Source: Lachnospiraceae bacterium (GTDB lineage Bacteria; Bacillota; Clostridia; Lachnospirales; Lachnospiraceae). Taken from it: a stretch of DNA of 64,000 bases. This document shows, piece by piece, positions 33,937 to 45,272 of this stretch. Positions within the stretch are counted from its first letter, which is position 1. Each line of letters starts with the position of its first letter. Position numbers and translations under genes: made by a program. A model generated the notes under the pieces. The model did no database searches and was not told the DNA's origin. It saw only the letters and a list, made by a program, of their open reading frames with translations. The stretch is from assembly GCA_017540605.1 (NCBI GenBank), contig JAFYAS010000026.1, positions 1-64,000 of the forward strand. The letters run 5' to 3'.

Positions 33937-35153
33937 TATTTTTTACCATATTTTGTGTTTTGTATTCTTGTAACCTTTGAAACAGGGCCAACATATACCT
34001 TATTTCCAAAATAATCCTCTGTTTGAGGGCGAACTGTGACATAGTAGAATTTACAGTCCCTAAGGTCATCCGTACCGTATAAAGACAATCTTTTATCTGA
34101 ACCTACAACAGTCTTTATCTCCGGCTTTTTCATATTTTTCATTAATGCGACCTTTACCTCATAGGAGATGTCTTTAACAGTCTTTTTAAGCTCTATATAG
34201 TCGAATTCCATCTTGCCCTTTTCATCTACATAATCATAGCCGTGAGTGTATTTCACATTCCTTATGACAGGCTTTTTTAAGAGCTTATAGGTCTTTGCGG
34301 ATAGTTTGAAGTTGTATTCACTGTAAGACGCACCATCAGTAGTAATGCTGATATAATATGTTCCCTTCTTAAGCAGCATCTTGACCTTTTCTTTCTTTTG
34401 AGTGGTTTCAATGGTCTTGGTCACTCCATTGGAATTGATGATATTGATCGCGTACGAATTTTTGTCGCCAAGAAGCTCGGGAGAAAAATTGAGTGTAACA
34501 TTGGCAAGCTTATTTACCGTAAACTTAAAATAATCTGCTGTATCACCATTCATTCCGAGATTGCCCTTATAAAGCTTACCGGAGGTAACAGGTATTGCTT
34601 TTTTTGAAGTGCTGTTATCTTCTATCTCATAGCTGGAATCAGCAGTATGAACTATCATAAATCTGTATTCATTGAGATTGACTGCCTTGTCTTCTACCTT
34701 CTTTTCATCGGCTCCGGACATAAGCTTTGTGATGTCTATCTTGGCCTTTCCTTCTTGCTCTTCCTGATCCCCTTGCTCCTCCTGCTTTTCCTCAGAGGCA
34801 ACTTTTATATACCAAAGTGATCCTGCAACCGCTGTAATCTTGTTGGATATAAGCTTATTGGTATTCTCTGATAAAACATTCTTAACATCCTGATCGTATA
34901 GGCTCACAGTCCATTTGCCATCACCATTTGCTATAAGATTTGTTGCAGAAAAATCAATAGTGAAATAACCATTTGAAGGAATACTAAAGCTATACCACTG
35001 TTCGGTCACATCCTTCATTCCCTTAAAGGTCCCCTTGATCTCAGTATTTACAGCTACCTGTTTGGGAGTTGCGGCCTTTGCGTTTGGAGAAAATGATAAT
35101 AAGCCGAAACAAGCAGCGATCATCAGCAACAGATTAAACAATAATTTTTTCAT
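33936..35153 (-). CDS. Secreted PPC-domain protein, paralogue of the first gene
   Basis: This 405-aa protein has a signal peptide (MKKLLFNLLLMIAACFGLL...AKA). A first PPC-like domain (about 30-130, QWYSFSIPSNGYFTIDFS) is interrupted by a Glu/Gln-rich low-complexity loop. A second PPC-like domain (about 175-285) has GDTADYFKFTVNKLANVTLNF and KKGTYYISI. The C-terminal domain has YEVKVALMKNMKKPEIKT and FYYVTVRP...DYFGNKVYVG, matching the end of the protein at 168-1277. AAGGAG precedes the ATG. It probably sits at the cell surface. Overlap with tatD shows they are cotranscribed. Confidence 0.85.
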   Translation of the reverse strand: MKKLLFNLLLMIAACFGLLSFSPNAKAATPKQVAVNTEIKGTFKGMKDVTEQWYSFSIPSNGYFTIDFSATNLIANGDGKWTVSLYDQDVKNVLSENTNKLISNKITAVAGSLWYIKVASEEKQEEQGDQEEQEGKAKIDITKLMSGADEKKVEDKAVNLNEYRFMIVHTADSSYEIEDNSTSKKAIPVTSGKLYKGNLGMNGDTADYFKFTVNKLANVTLNFSPELLGDKNSYAINIINSNGVTKTIETTQKKEKVKMLLKKGTYYISITTDGASYSEYNFKLSAKTYKLLKKPVIRNVKYTHGYDYVDEKGKMEFDYIELKKTVKDISYEVKVALMKNMKKPEIKTVVGSDKRLSLYGTDDLRDCKFYYVTVRPQTEDYFGNKVYVGPVSKVTRIQNTKYGKK

Positions 35154-35243
35154 GATAAATCTCCTTTATTGCATAGAATATATAGGTAAGATTATAGCAT
35201 GTAAATGTATCTAAGTTGTAACAAAAACACTCGTTAATTATAA

Positions 35244-35280
35244 CACAAAAAATAACCGCTGACAAACGCCAGCGGTTATA
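35244..35280 (-). terminator. Terminator of the groES-groEL operon
   Basis: On the minus strand a 10-bp stem ATAACCGCTG/CAGCGGTTAT (35279-35270 and 35261-35252) is followed by TTTTTTGTG. Confidence 0.88.
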
Positions 35281-35299
35281 AATTCAAAGTTCTATCGGA

Positions 35300-37230
<1,931 letters not shown>

Positions 37231-37256
37231 AACTTTATTCCTCCTGTTAATTATTT

Positions 37257-37283
37257 TTAGCACTCATTAAAATCGAGTGCTAA
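37257..37283 (-). promoter_or_regulatory. CIRCE (HrcA operator) of groESL
   Basis: A perfect CIRCE is present: TTAGCACTC, nine bases, GAGTGCTAA. On the minus strand it follows a promoter with TACAAT (about 37298-37293) and TTGATT 16 bases further upstream, so HrcA would block early transcription. Confidence 0.95.
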
Positions 37284-37319
37284 CACACAAGTATCATTGT
37301 ATAACATTTTGAAAAAAAA

Positions 37320-37922
37320 TCAAGTGTTTTTTTGAAAAAATCTATCAATAAAAAAATCAATATGCTCCACCATCAATCTGACCATATCTTCTTTTTTTTC
37401 AGGTTCTCTGTCGCACATTTGTATCAATATAGAAAGAGGACTGCAATAATCCAATGCGTATATCCTTGGCTTTCCCTTTACCATAATTCCATGATCTATT
37501 AATTCACCAAAAATCTGTATAAAAACTTCCATAAAGATATTCATTTGATGTTTTGTGGCTTGTATTGCAAACTCTTCATCTCTGAATTGTTCAATAGTAA
37601 ACAAACGACGATATTTTACAAGTAAATCATTGGTTGTTAGTCTTTCGATATAGTCCATTGTAAAAGCTTTTAAACTGCTTCCGGATACAATATTTGTAGC
37701 AGCCTTAAATGTTGAGGTTATCACATAGTTGTAATCATGATTTGCGCGACTGACTATGTTTTCAAGAAGGCACTTCTTTCCATTAAAATATTTGTAAATA
37801 TTCGGTCCCTTTATCCCAATGGATCCTGCAATCTCATCTACGCCGGTTCCGGAATATCCCTTTGAAGAGAAGATATCTATTGCGGCTTCAATCAATCGTT
37901 CACTAGTACTTTTATCTGACAT
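37320..37922 (-). CDS. TetR-family regulator, probably autoregulated
   Basis: ATG 37922 (MSDKSTSERLIEAAIDIFSSKG) follows AAAGGAG and gives 200 aa; the frame to 37946 begins inside an operator. The helix-turn-helix is TGVDEIAGSIGIKGPNIYKYFNGK. The ligand-binding C-terminal half has no recognisable specificity. Two copies of a palindromic operator overlap its promoter, so it most likely represses itself. No obvious target gene adjoins. Confidence 0.88.
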   Translation of the reverse strand: MSDKSTSERLIEAAIDIFSSKGYSGTGVDEIAGSIGIKGPNIYKYFNGKKCLLENIVSRANHDYNYVITSTFKAATNIVSGSSLKAFTMDYIERLTTNDLLVKYRRLFTIEQFRDEEFAIQATKHQMNIFMEVFIQIFGELIDHGIMVKGKPRIYALDYCSPLSILIQMCDREPEKKEDMVRLMVEHIDFFIDRFFQKNT

Positions 37923-37945
37923 GTTGACTCCTTTAATAATACACA

Positions 37946-37998
37946 TAACGTTCGTTAACTAATATTATAATTGTAATATAACGCTCGTTAACTGTCAA
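37946..37998 (-). promoter_or_regulatory. TetR promoter with two operator copies
   Basis: TAACGTTCGTTAAC (37946-37959) and TAACGCTCGTTAAC (37979-37992) share an AACG-NN-CGTT palindrome at 33-bp spacing. The minus-strand promoter is TTGACA (TGTCAA on +, 37993-37998), 17 bases, then TACAAT (ATTGTA on +, 37970-37975). One operator fills the spacer and the other covers the start region. Confidence 0.8.
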
Positions 37999-38090
37999 CT
38001 ACTAACAATATTACAAATACAAAAAAAGCCATGTAAACACAGCCCTTGTCATAGTTTACTAAAAAAAGACTAAAAAAGTGAAATTTGTGC

Positions 38091-38119
38091 TTGCTTTTAT
38101 GTTTCAGATAATGTATAAT
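38091..38119 (+). promoter_or_regulatory. tRNA-Thr promoter
   Basis: TTGCTT (38091-38096), 17 bases, TATAAT (38114-38119) lie 19 bases before the tRNA. Confidence 0.75.
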
Positions 38120-38137
38120 AGCCATTGTTTTGAGATT

Positions 38138-38210
38138 GCTGATATAGCTCAGGTGGTAGAGCGCAACATTGGTAATGTTGAGGTCACGGGTCCGACTCCC
38201 GTTATCAGCT
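38138..38210 (+). tRNA. tRNA-Thr (anticodon GGT)
   Basis: A complete cloverleaf is present. The acceptor stem is GCTGATA/TATCAGC, the D arm GCTC...GAGC and the anticodon stem CAACA/TGTTG, with loop TTGGTAA giving GGT. The T stem is ACGGG/CCCGT. The 3' CCA is not encoded. A T run follows directly. Confidence 0.95.
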
Positions 38211-38225
38211 TTCTTTTTTTATCTA

Positions 38226-38396
38226 AACCTAGTGCCTCGATTCTTAAATAACTGGACCGAATGCTTGCCTGCTAATCCCGATAGCACACACCTAAAAGCC
38301 TCAGCGTAGCCCGCTACGCCTACGTTTTTAGGTATGCACTCTCGCGCAAGCATTCTGCGCATTAGTCCAGTTTTTTTGCGACCGATGCACTAGTTT
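38226..38396. repeat. ~170-bp nested imperfect inverted repeat next to tRNA-Thr
   Basis: The two halves of this gap are near complements. From outside in: CTAGTGC with GCACTAG; AACTGGAC with GTCCAGTT; GAATGCTTGC with GCAAGCATTC; CCTAAAA with TTTTAGG; GCGTAGC with GCTACGC. The right AACTGGAC complement is followed by a run of seven T, so part may terminate the tRNA transcript. No ORF is present. It could be a palindromic repeat element (MITE-like) or a structured RNA. The window shows only one copy. Confidence 0.8.
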
Positions 38397-38439
38397 TGAT
38401 TTCGATGTTAATAAAATGAATAAAGTTGTTTATAACATC

Positions 38440-38475
38440 AAAAAGAGGAGAACGATCATCGCTCTCCTCTTTTTT
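38440..38475. terminator. Bidirectional terminator
   Basis: AAAAAGAGGAG (38440-38450) pairs with CTCCTCTTTTT (ending 38474), with an inner CGAT/ATCG. It ends the rhomboid gene from the right and any transcript from the left. Confidence 0.88.
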
Positions 38476-38533
38476 GATTTTTAACTATTTAGTTTTCTTT
38501 ACTCATACTTAATATCTGATCTCAGCTTCTTTA

Positions 38534-39094
38534 CTACTTTCCTTTGTTCATCATCCAACCGAATATACCGCCGCATATACCGCCTACAACATGGGTAAGC
38601 TGCGAGATGTTATCCTGTGTAAAGACTCCTGTGATAACCTCATTACCAAGATACAGAACACATACACAGATCATAGTGATAGGTATCTCGCCCTGCTTAA
38701 AGCTTACCATAGAAGTAAGCATGATCATCATAAACACAACTCCTGATGCACCAAGCAAGGCTGTGTCAAAGAAGAAAGTATTGATAAGACCGGTCACTAA
38801 AGCGGTTAACATGATCATACCGAGCATCTTTCCACTTCCATACTTTTCTTCAAGGATGGGTCCGAGTAAAAGTATGTAAAGCATATTGTTGACATAATGC
38901 TCGAGATTTGCGTGTCCAAGTACATGACCGAACATTCTGACATAGGTTAACGGATCATCAAGAGCACTCTTGTAAACGCAAAAGCACAGCTTGGTTGATT
39001 GACCGTCCGATAGCTTATCTACCAAAAGTACAATTAGTGAAAATAGAGCAAATGTTAATACAACCGGTGAGTTGTATTTGATCTTTACATTCAT
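38534..39094 (-). CDS. Rhomboid-family intramembrane serine protease
   Basis: This 186-aa protein has six hydrophobic helices. HANLEHYVNNMLYI on helix 2, the nucleophile Ser in LLGASGVVFMM and His in LTHVVGGICGGIFGWM make up the rhomboid signature. Rhomboids cleave membrane proteins within the bilayer; the substrate is unknown. It starts 78 bases after mutL on the same strand and may have its own promoter. Confidence 0.92.
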   Translation of the reverse strand: MNVKIKYNSPVVLTFALFSLIVLLVDKLSDGQSTKLCFCVYKSALDDPLTYVRMFGHVLGHANLEHYVNNMLYILLLGPILEEKYGSGKMLGMIMLTALVTGLINTFFFDTALLGASGVVFMMIMLTSMVSFKQGEIPITMICVCVLYLGNEVITGVFTQDNISQLTHVVGGICGGIFGWMMNKGK

Positions 39095-39172
39095 ACGATC
39101 TCTCCTATCTGTATAAAATTTGTTTCATAAGAATATTTTAACCGAATAAGGTCTAAGTTTCAATCACAAAAA

Positions 39173-41191
39173 TCAATCCTGTATCCTATGGAATTTCTTC
39201 TCAATCTCAGCCTTGGTCATCCTAATGATCGTTGGCCTTCCGTGAGGGCAATTATAAGGGTTATCGAGGGTCAAAAGCTCGTCAATAAGGTCATTGGCTT
39301 CTTTTAGCGAAAGGCTTGTATTTCCCTTCACAGCGGCCTTACAGGCCATCATAGAAAGCTTAACCACAAATATCTCATCATCTATCCTACCGGTATCTTC
39401 TGTTACAGATGAAATAAGGGTCATAAAAACATCCTTTGGAGCTATACCGAATATATCCTCCGGAACAGCTCTAAGCATATATTCATCACCGCCAAAGCTC
39501 TCTACCTGAAATCCACAGCTTTCAAAAAGCGTTTTGTATTTATTAAGGGCTGCAGCCTCAGTAGGTGAAAGGGTTACAACCATAGGTGGATTGATGCTCT
39601 GGGAATAGATCTCGCTGTTTTTAAGCTTCTTCATAAACCTCTCATACATTACCTTCTCGTGAGCGGCGTGCTGATCCATAATGAAGAATTCGTTGCCGTA
39701 TTCCATAAGCCAATAGGTTTTAAAAAGCTGACCTATGATGATATGCTCCGGTCTTGCATCCTCGGAGATAAATCTAAGCTGTTCCGCCTTTTCAATTACA
39801 ATATCTTCATTAGCCTTCTTTTCCAAGGTTATCGATACCTTAGGTTCATTCTTTTCTTCATTGCTAAAAGAATCCTTGGATTCTTCCGAATAACCAATAG
39901 ACACATCTTCGTGCACTACGGGGATTTCTTCTTTTTTAGGAGTTTCATAGGACGCCATCCCCTTAAATATATCCGTAACCTCTGCTTTTACCACCGGCTT
40001 ATCGGTTGTATTTAGCACCACCTTATCAATAGGTGGAGCTTTTTTCTCAAATTCCTCGAACTTCTTTGTTTCCTCAGCCTTCACAGAGGCAAATCGCGAG
40101 GCTTCAAAGGGCTCAACTCGCACTCGCGCGCTATCAGCCTGTTTTCTTTCTTCAACGATCTCCTTCTTTTCCTCTTTTATCGTACCTGCCGTCGTCTCCG
40201 GCATCAACTCATCGTCATATAAGGCATTTTGGATAGTCTTATATATGACCTTATACAGATTTTCATTGTCGCTATATCTCATCTCCAGCTTCTGAGGATG
40301 AACATTTACATCGAGCATTGTAGGCTCCAGCTCAAAATCTATCACGGTAAAGGGAAATTTGTGGATCATTACGAAGGTTCTAAAGGCCTCCTCTATTGCC
40401 TTTGTAATGGTCTGATTCTTCATATATCTGCCGTTCACAAAATAATTCTCGTAGGAACGGTTGCCCCTGTTTATAAAGGGCTTACCGATATAGCCCGTCA
40501 TCTTTATATGCTCACCTATGCCCTCAATCTCTATCAGGTTCCTGGTGATATCCCTGCCGTAGATCTGGTAAATGACTTCCTTGAGTCTGCCATTTCCCGA
40601 GGTTGACAGTCTGTTCTGTCCATTTAGTATAAATTGAAAAGCGATATTCGGATTGGACATGGCAAGTCTTCTCACCAGCTCTTCAATATAACCGCCCTCT
40701 GTCATGGGAGTCTTCATAAACTTCTTTCTCGCCGGTGTGTTGTAAAAGAGATTCCTTACGATAATGGTAGTTCCACCGGGACAACCAATCTCCTCAAAAG
40801 CAACCTCCTCGCCACCATGTATCTCATACCTTGTTCCCAGTATGGAATCCTTGGTCTTGGTAAGAAGCGAGGTCTCGGAAACAGCCGCTATGGAAGCAAG
40901 AGCCTCACCGCGAAAGCCCAAAAACGAAAGTCTGTTAAGATCCTCCGCCGTTTCAAGCTTGCTTGTGGCATGTCTTAAAAATGCTGTTCTCACTTCGTTC
41001 TTTTCTATACCAGCACCATTGTCGGTTATCCTGATAAATGAGAGTCCTCCCTCTTTTATCTCCACCGTGATAGCCGTTGACCCTGCATCTATGGCATTTT
41101 CAACAAGCTCCTTAACCACCGAAGATGGTCTTTCAACAACCTCTCCTGCAGCTATCTGATTTATCGTATCTCTGTCAAGTAATCTGATCAT
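39173..41191 (-). CDS. mutL: DNA mismatch repair protein MutL
   Basis: This 672-aa protein has an N-terminal GHKL ATPase (NAIDAGSTAITVEIKEGG, FLGFRGEALASI), an acidic Lys/Glu-rich linker (about 345-480) and a C-terminal endonuclease/dimerisation domain. The nuclease motif DQHAAHEKVMYE is intact, followed by ACKAAVKGN and CPHGRPT metal ligands. This is a nicking MutL, as expected in organisms without MutH. It starts 1 base after mutS. Confidence 0.97.
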   Translation of the reverse strand: MIRLLDRDTINQIAAGEVVERPSSVVKELVENAIDAGSTAITVEIKEGGLSFIRITDNGAGIEKNEVRTAFLRHATSKLETAEDLNRLSFLGFRGEALASIAAVSETSLLTKTKDSILGTRYEIHGGEEVAFEEIGCPGGTTIIVRNLFYNTPARKKFMKTPMTEGGYIEELVRRLAMSNPNIAFQFILNGQNRLSTSGNGRLKEVIYQIYGRDITRNLIEIEGIGEHIKMTGYIGKPFINRGNRSYENYFVNGRYMKNQTITKAIEEAFRTFVMIHKFPFTVIDFELEPTMLDVNVHPQKLEMRYSDNENLYKVIYKTIQNALYDDELMPETTAGTIKEEKKEIVEERKQADSARVRVEPFEASRFASVKAEETKKFEEFEKKAPPIDKVVLNTTDKPVVKAEVTDIFKGMASYETPKKEEIPVVHEDVSIGYSEESKDSFSNEEKNEPKVSITLEKKANEDIVIEKAEQLRFISEDARPEHIIIGQLFKTYWLMEYGNEFFIMDQHAAHEKVMYERFMKKLKNSEIYSQSINPPMVVTLSPTEAAALNKYKTLFESCGFQVESFGGDEYMLRAVPEDIFGIAPKDVFMTLISSVTEDTGRIDDEIFVVKLSMMACKAAVKGNTSLSLKEANDLIDELLTLDNPYNCPHGRPTIIRMTKAEIEKKFHRIQD

Positions 41192-41192
41192 C

Positions 41193-43853
41193 TTACAAAA
41201 GCTTCTCCTGTAATGAATTCAAATACATAAGTGCCTTCATGGGTGTCATATTGGAAAGATCAAGCCCTTTAAGCTCAGCAATAAGCTCGCTTTCTGCCTG
41301 ATTTGCAAAAAGAGAAAGCTGTACATTTTCCTCTTTCTTCTTCTTAAGGGAATGTGCCTTGATATTCTTGGCATTTGCTGCAATATCAGAATCGGATAGC
41401 TCGCTCGCTATCTCCATAGCACGATCGATAACAACTCTCGGAACACCCGCAAGTCTTGCTACCTGAATACCATAGGAACGGTCAGCGCCGCCCTTTATGA
41501 TCTTTCTTAGGAAAATGATATTTTCTCCCTGTTCCTTTACCGCTATGCAGTAATTGTTGACACCACTTAGCCCTCCTTCAAGCTCGGTAAGCTCGTGGTA
41601 ATGGGTGGCAAAAAGTGTCTTAGCTCCAATCTGTGAGCTGATATATTCAACCACTGCCCAGGCGATAGAAAGACCGTCAAAGGTGGAGGTTCCTCGCCCT
41701 ATTTCATCAAGTATCAAGAGAGAATTGGGAGTGGCATTCCTTAATATGTTCGCCACCTCGTTCATCTCCACCATAAATGTGGACTGTCCCGAAGACAGAT
41801 CATCAGATGCACCCACTCTGGTAAATATCCTGTCAACCAAACCGATATTTGCTGAGGCAGCAGGCACACAGCAACCTATCTGCGCCATCAACACTATCAA
41901 AGCCGACTGCCTCATATAAGTGGACTTACCCGCCATATTGGGACCTGTGATGATGGATATCCTCTGATCCTTTAAGTCAAGCAAAGTATCATTTGCTATA
42001 AAAAGATCATTGGGGATCATCTTCTCAACCACCGGATGACGCCCATCCTTTATGTCTATCACACCCTCTTCGTTGATGGTGGGACGAACATATCTGTTGT
42101 GCTCGGATACATAGGCAAGGCTTATAAGCACATCAAGTCTTGCTATGGAATCGGCAGTCCTTTGAACGCGCTTAAGGTTGCCTGCAAGTTCATCTCTAAG
42201 TTTTACATATTCCTCGTATTCAAGGGCATTCATCTTGTCCTCTGCACCGAGAATGGTATCGGCAAGCTCATTTAATTCCTCTGTGGTAAAACGCTCAGCA
42301 TTTGCCAGAGTCTGCTTTCTGATAAAATGCTCGGGAACCAGATCCTTGTAGGAATTGGTCACCTCAAAATAATAACCGAATACCTTGTTGAACTTAATCT
42401 TTAGATTCTTGATACCTGAGGCATCTCTTTCCTTTTCTTCAAGCTCGGCAAGCCACAGCTTTCCATCAGTCTTGGCTTTTTTTAGCATATCTACATCTGC
42501 TGAAAAACCGTCCTTTATAAGACCGCCCTCTCTGATAAGGATAGGCGGTTCATCAATCAAAGTCTTATCTATCAGATCATGAAGATCAGAAAGTACATCA
42601 AGCTTTTCATATATATCCTTAAGTAGTGTCGAATTATAATCCTTTAATGCTCTCTTGATATCCGGAAGATAAGTAAGAGAAGTCTTAAAGGCTATCAGAT
42701 CTCTCGGATTGGCTGTACGAAGAGATATCCTGGTCATTAACCTTTCGAGATCGTAAACAGGGATCAGATACTCCCTGATCTCCTCTCTTTTCATCATATC
42801 ATCATTGATAGCAGAAAGGGCATCCAGACGATCCTCTATCTGTTTTTTTGATATCAGAGGTTGCTCAATATAACGCCTCAAAAGCCTTGCACCCATAGCG
42901 GTCTTTGTTTTATCAAGTATACCAAGCAGGGATCCCTTCTTAGTCTTATCACGAAGGGTTTCGGTAAGCTCAAGATTCCTTCTGGTAGCATTGTCAAGGA
43001 GCATAAAATCATCAACGGAATAGATCAAAAGCTCGCTTATATGCTCCATGGAATTCTTCTGTGTCTCAAGAATGTACTTAAGAAGTGCCCCTGATGATCT
43101 TACACTCTGAGGATATTCAGAAAGCCCAAATCCCTCCAAGGATTTGGTATGAAAATGCTCACATATTCCATTTTCGCAATTGGTCTTATCAAAATAATGA
43201 TCGTTGACAGTGGAAATGGTGATCTTTAGTCTGTCTCTCATATAAGGGATATCAAGACCTAAGGAAAGCATCCTTTCATTGCAAATGATCTCTGAGGGGG
43301 TAAATTTAAATATCTCGTCAGAAAGCTTCCCGCTATCAGAAAGCTCGCAGGTCTTAAATTCGCCTGTTGAGATATCACATAAAGAAACTCCGATAAACGG
43401 AGCCAAATTAAAGACGGACTTTTGGGGCTTTAGATTGCCCTTGTCCTCACTCACATAGATACACATGAGATAATTGTTCATATTCTCCGTTAGCACCTGA
43501 TCTGACATATTGGTGCCCGGAGTAACAACCCTTATGACCTCGCGCTTTACAAGACCCTTGGCGAGCTTTGGATCCTCCACCTGCTCGCATATAGCCACCT
43601 TGTAGCCCTTTGATATAAGCTGGTTGATATAGGTATCACAAGCGTGATAAGGCACGCCACACATGGGAGCACGTTCAGGCAGACCGCAGTCTCTTCCTGT
43701 AAGTGTCAGCTCTAGCTCCCTTGAAGCAAGCTTTGCATCCTCGAAAAACATTTCGTAAAAATCACCCAAGCGGTAAAAGAGGATGCAATCCTTGTATTCT
43801 TCCTTTGTATTTACATATTGCTCCATCATGGGAGACAATTTATTCTCACTCAT
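41193..43853 (-). CDS. mutS: DNA mismatch repair protein MutS
   Basis: This 886-aa protein has the mismatch-binding Phe-X-Glu in LGDFYEMFFEDA (residues 32-34). The ABC-type ATPase has Walker A GPNMAGKSTYMRQ, the DDLSSGQSTFMVEM signature and Walker B LLILDEIGRGTSTFDG. A C-terminal dimerisation tail follows. Its start overlaps the end of miaB by 8 bases, giving the conserved miaB-mutS-mutL order. Confidence 0.98.
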   Translation of the reverse strand: MSENKLSPMMEQYVNTKEEYKDCILFYRLGDFYEMFFEDAKLASRELELTLTGRDCGLPERAPMCGVPYHACDTYINQLISKGYKVAICEQVEDPKLAKGLVKREVIRVVTPGTNMSDQVLTENMNNYLMCIYVSEDKGNLKPQKSVFNLAPFIGVSLCDISTGEFKTCELSDSGKLSDEIFKFTPSEIICNERMLSLGLDIPYMRDRLKITISTVNDHYFDKTNCENGICEHFHTKSLEGFGLSEYPQSVRSSGALLKYILETQKNSMEHISELLIYSVDDFMLLDNATRRNLELTETLRDKTKKGSLLGILDKTKTAMGARLLRRYIEQPLISKKQIEDRLDALSAINDDMMKREEIREYLIPVYDLERLMTRISLRTANPRDLIAFKTSLTYLPDIKRALKDYNSTLLKDIYEKLDVLSDLHDLIDKTLIDEPPILIREGGLIKDGFSADVDMLKKAKTDGKLWLAELEEKERDASGIKNLKIKFNKVFGYYFEVTNSYKDLVPEHFIRKQTLANAERFTTEELNELADTILGAEDKMNALEYEEYVKLRDELAGNLKRVQRTADSIARLDVLISLAYVSEHNRYVRPTINEEGVIDIKDGRHPVVEKMIPNDLFIANDTLLDLKDQRISIITGPNMAGKSTYMRQSALIVLMAQIGCCVPAASANIGLVDRIFTRVGASDDLSSGQSTFMVEMNEVANILRNATPNSLLILDEIGRGTSTFDGLSIAWAVVEYISSQIGAKTLFATHYHELTELEGGLSGVNNYCIAVKEQGENIIFLRKIIKGGADRSYGIQVARLAGVPRVVIDRAMEIASELSDSDIAANAKNIKAHSLKKKKEENVQLSLFANQAESELIAELKGLDLSNMTPMKALMYLNSLQEKLL

Positions 43854-45264
43854 CGGTTTTAAGTTCTCCGTAATAATAAAAGCCCTTGCATTCAGTAAGT
43901 CTTACATTTACCAGTTCTCCAATCAAAGAAGGATCACCGGGAAAATGAACTATCACATTGTTCTCAAGTCTTCCCGAAAGGTAGCCTTCAAGCTGGGCGT
44001 TCTTTTCTTCCACAAGAACCTCCATAACTCTGCCCTCAAAGCGCTTAACTCTCTCCACGGAAATCTCCTGAACCAGAGCAAGCACCTTGTCAAAACGCTC
44101 CTTTACAATATCCTCAGGAATCTGATCGGGACGCTCGGCAGCCTTGGTGCCTTTTCTGATGGAATAAATGAAGGTATATGCTGAATCATATCCCGCCTTT
44201 CTAACTACATCCATAGTTTCCTCGTTGTCCTCGTCAGTCTCGCCGGGATAGCCAACCATGATATCTGTAGAAAGAGAAATATCGGGTATAGCCTTTTTAA
44301 TCTTATCAACCAAGGCTAGATAATCCTCCTTGGTATATCGACGGTTCATATCCTTTAAAAGCCTTGAACTACCGGTTTGAACAGGCAGATGAAGATGCTT
44401 GCATATCTTCTTGGAATGTGCCATCACCTCGATAAGATCATCGGACAGATCCTTGGGATGTGAGGTCATAAAACGGATCCTCTTAAGTCCCTCAATCTTT
44501 TCAACCTCTTTTAAGAGCTCAGCAAATGACATGGGTTCCTCAAGGTTCTTGCCGTAGGAATTCACATTCTGACCAAGAAGCATTACCTCAACAACACCGT
44601 CGGCAACCAGGCCTTCTATCTCACGAACTATATCCCTTGGATCACGACTTCTTTCTCTGCCTCGAACGTAGGGAACGATACAAAAGCTACAGAAATTGTT
44701 GCAGCCGAACATGATATTTACGCCGGTCTTGAACTTAAATTTCCTTGTTGAAGGAAGATCCTCAACTATCTCATCGGTCTTCTCCCACACATCTATCACT
44801 CTGTCATCAGTGTCGAAATGTATCTTTATAAGCTCAGCAAGCTTGAATACATTGTGGGTACCGAAGACTATATCCACCTGAGGATAGCTGGTTCTAAGCT
44901 TTTCAACCACATGGGCTTCCTGCATCATGCAGCCGCAAAGAGCAACTATCATCTCCGGATTGGCTTTCTTTTGATGCTTGAGCCCCCCAAGTCTTCCATA
45001 GACCTTCATATTGGCATTCTCTCTGACGGTACAGGTATTGTAGAGGATAAAATCAGCCTCTTCGCTTTCTGTAGGCACATAGCCTATACTTTCAAGTATA
45101 CCTGAAAGCTTCTCAGAATCTCTGGCATTCATCTGACAACCAAAGGTGGTCACATGGTAGGTCAGATCCCTGTTAAGTCTTCTTTTCTTTTCAGCTATGA
45201 CATCCTTTAGCTCCTCTATAAAACCTAATTGTCTTTTTGTTTCTTCTTCACTTATCTTATTCAT
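43846..45264 (-). CDS. miaB: tRNA-2-methylthio-N6-dimethylallyladenosine synthase MiaB
   Basis: This 472-aa radical-SAM methylthiotransferase modifies A37 of tRNAs reading UNN codons. The N-terminal cluster domain has FGCQMNARDSEKLSG and CGCMMQEAH. The radical-SAM motif CNNFCSFC lies in MFGCNNFCSFCIVPYVRG. The C-terminal TRAM domain ends ...VNVRLTECKGFYYYGEL. It is 8 bases downstream of the patatin gene in the same operon. Confidence 0.97.
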   Translation of the reverse strand: MNKISEEETKRQLGFIEELKDVIAEKKRRLNRDLTYHVTTFGCQMNARDSEKLSGILESIGYVPTESEEADFILYNTCTVRENANMKVYGRLGGLKHQKKANPEMIVALCGCMMQEAHVVEKLRTSYPQVDIVFGTHNVFKLAELIKIHFDTDDRVIDVWEKTDEIVEDLPSTRKFKFKTGVNIMFGCNNFCSFCIVPYVRGRERSRDPRDIVREIEGLVADGVVEVMLLGQNVNSYGKNLEEPMSFAELLKEVEKIEGLKRIRFMTSHPKDLSDDLIEVMAHSKKICKHLHLPVQTGSSRLLKDMNRRYTKEDYLALVDKIKKAIPDISLSTDIMVGYPGETDEDNEETMDVVRKAGYDSAYTFIYSIRKGTKAAERPDQIPEDIVKERFDKVLALVQEISVERVKRFEGRVMEVLVEEKNAQLEGYLSGRLENNVIVHFPGDPSLIGELVNVRLTECKGFYYYGELKTDE

Positions 45265-45272
45265 AAATCATC

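Noticed and set aside
38138-38396. Genomic island inserted at tRNA-Thr
   Set aside because: No integrase and no duplicated tRNA 3' end are found downstream; the neighbouring repeat is better described on its own.
39294-43094. Several open frames of 65-130 codons on the + strand within mutL and mutS
   Set aside because: They overlap conserved coding sequence in other frames and lack ribosome-binding sites and recognisable domains.
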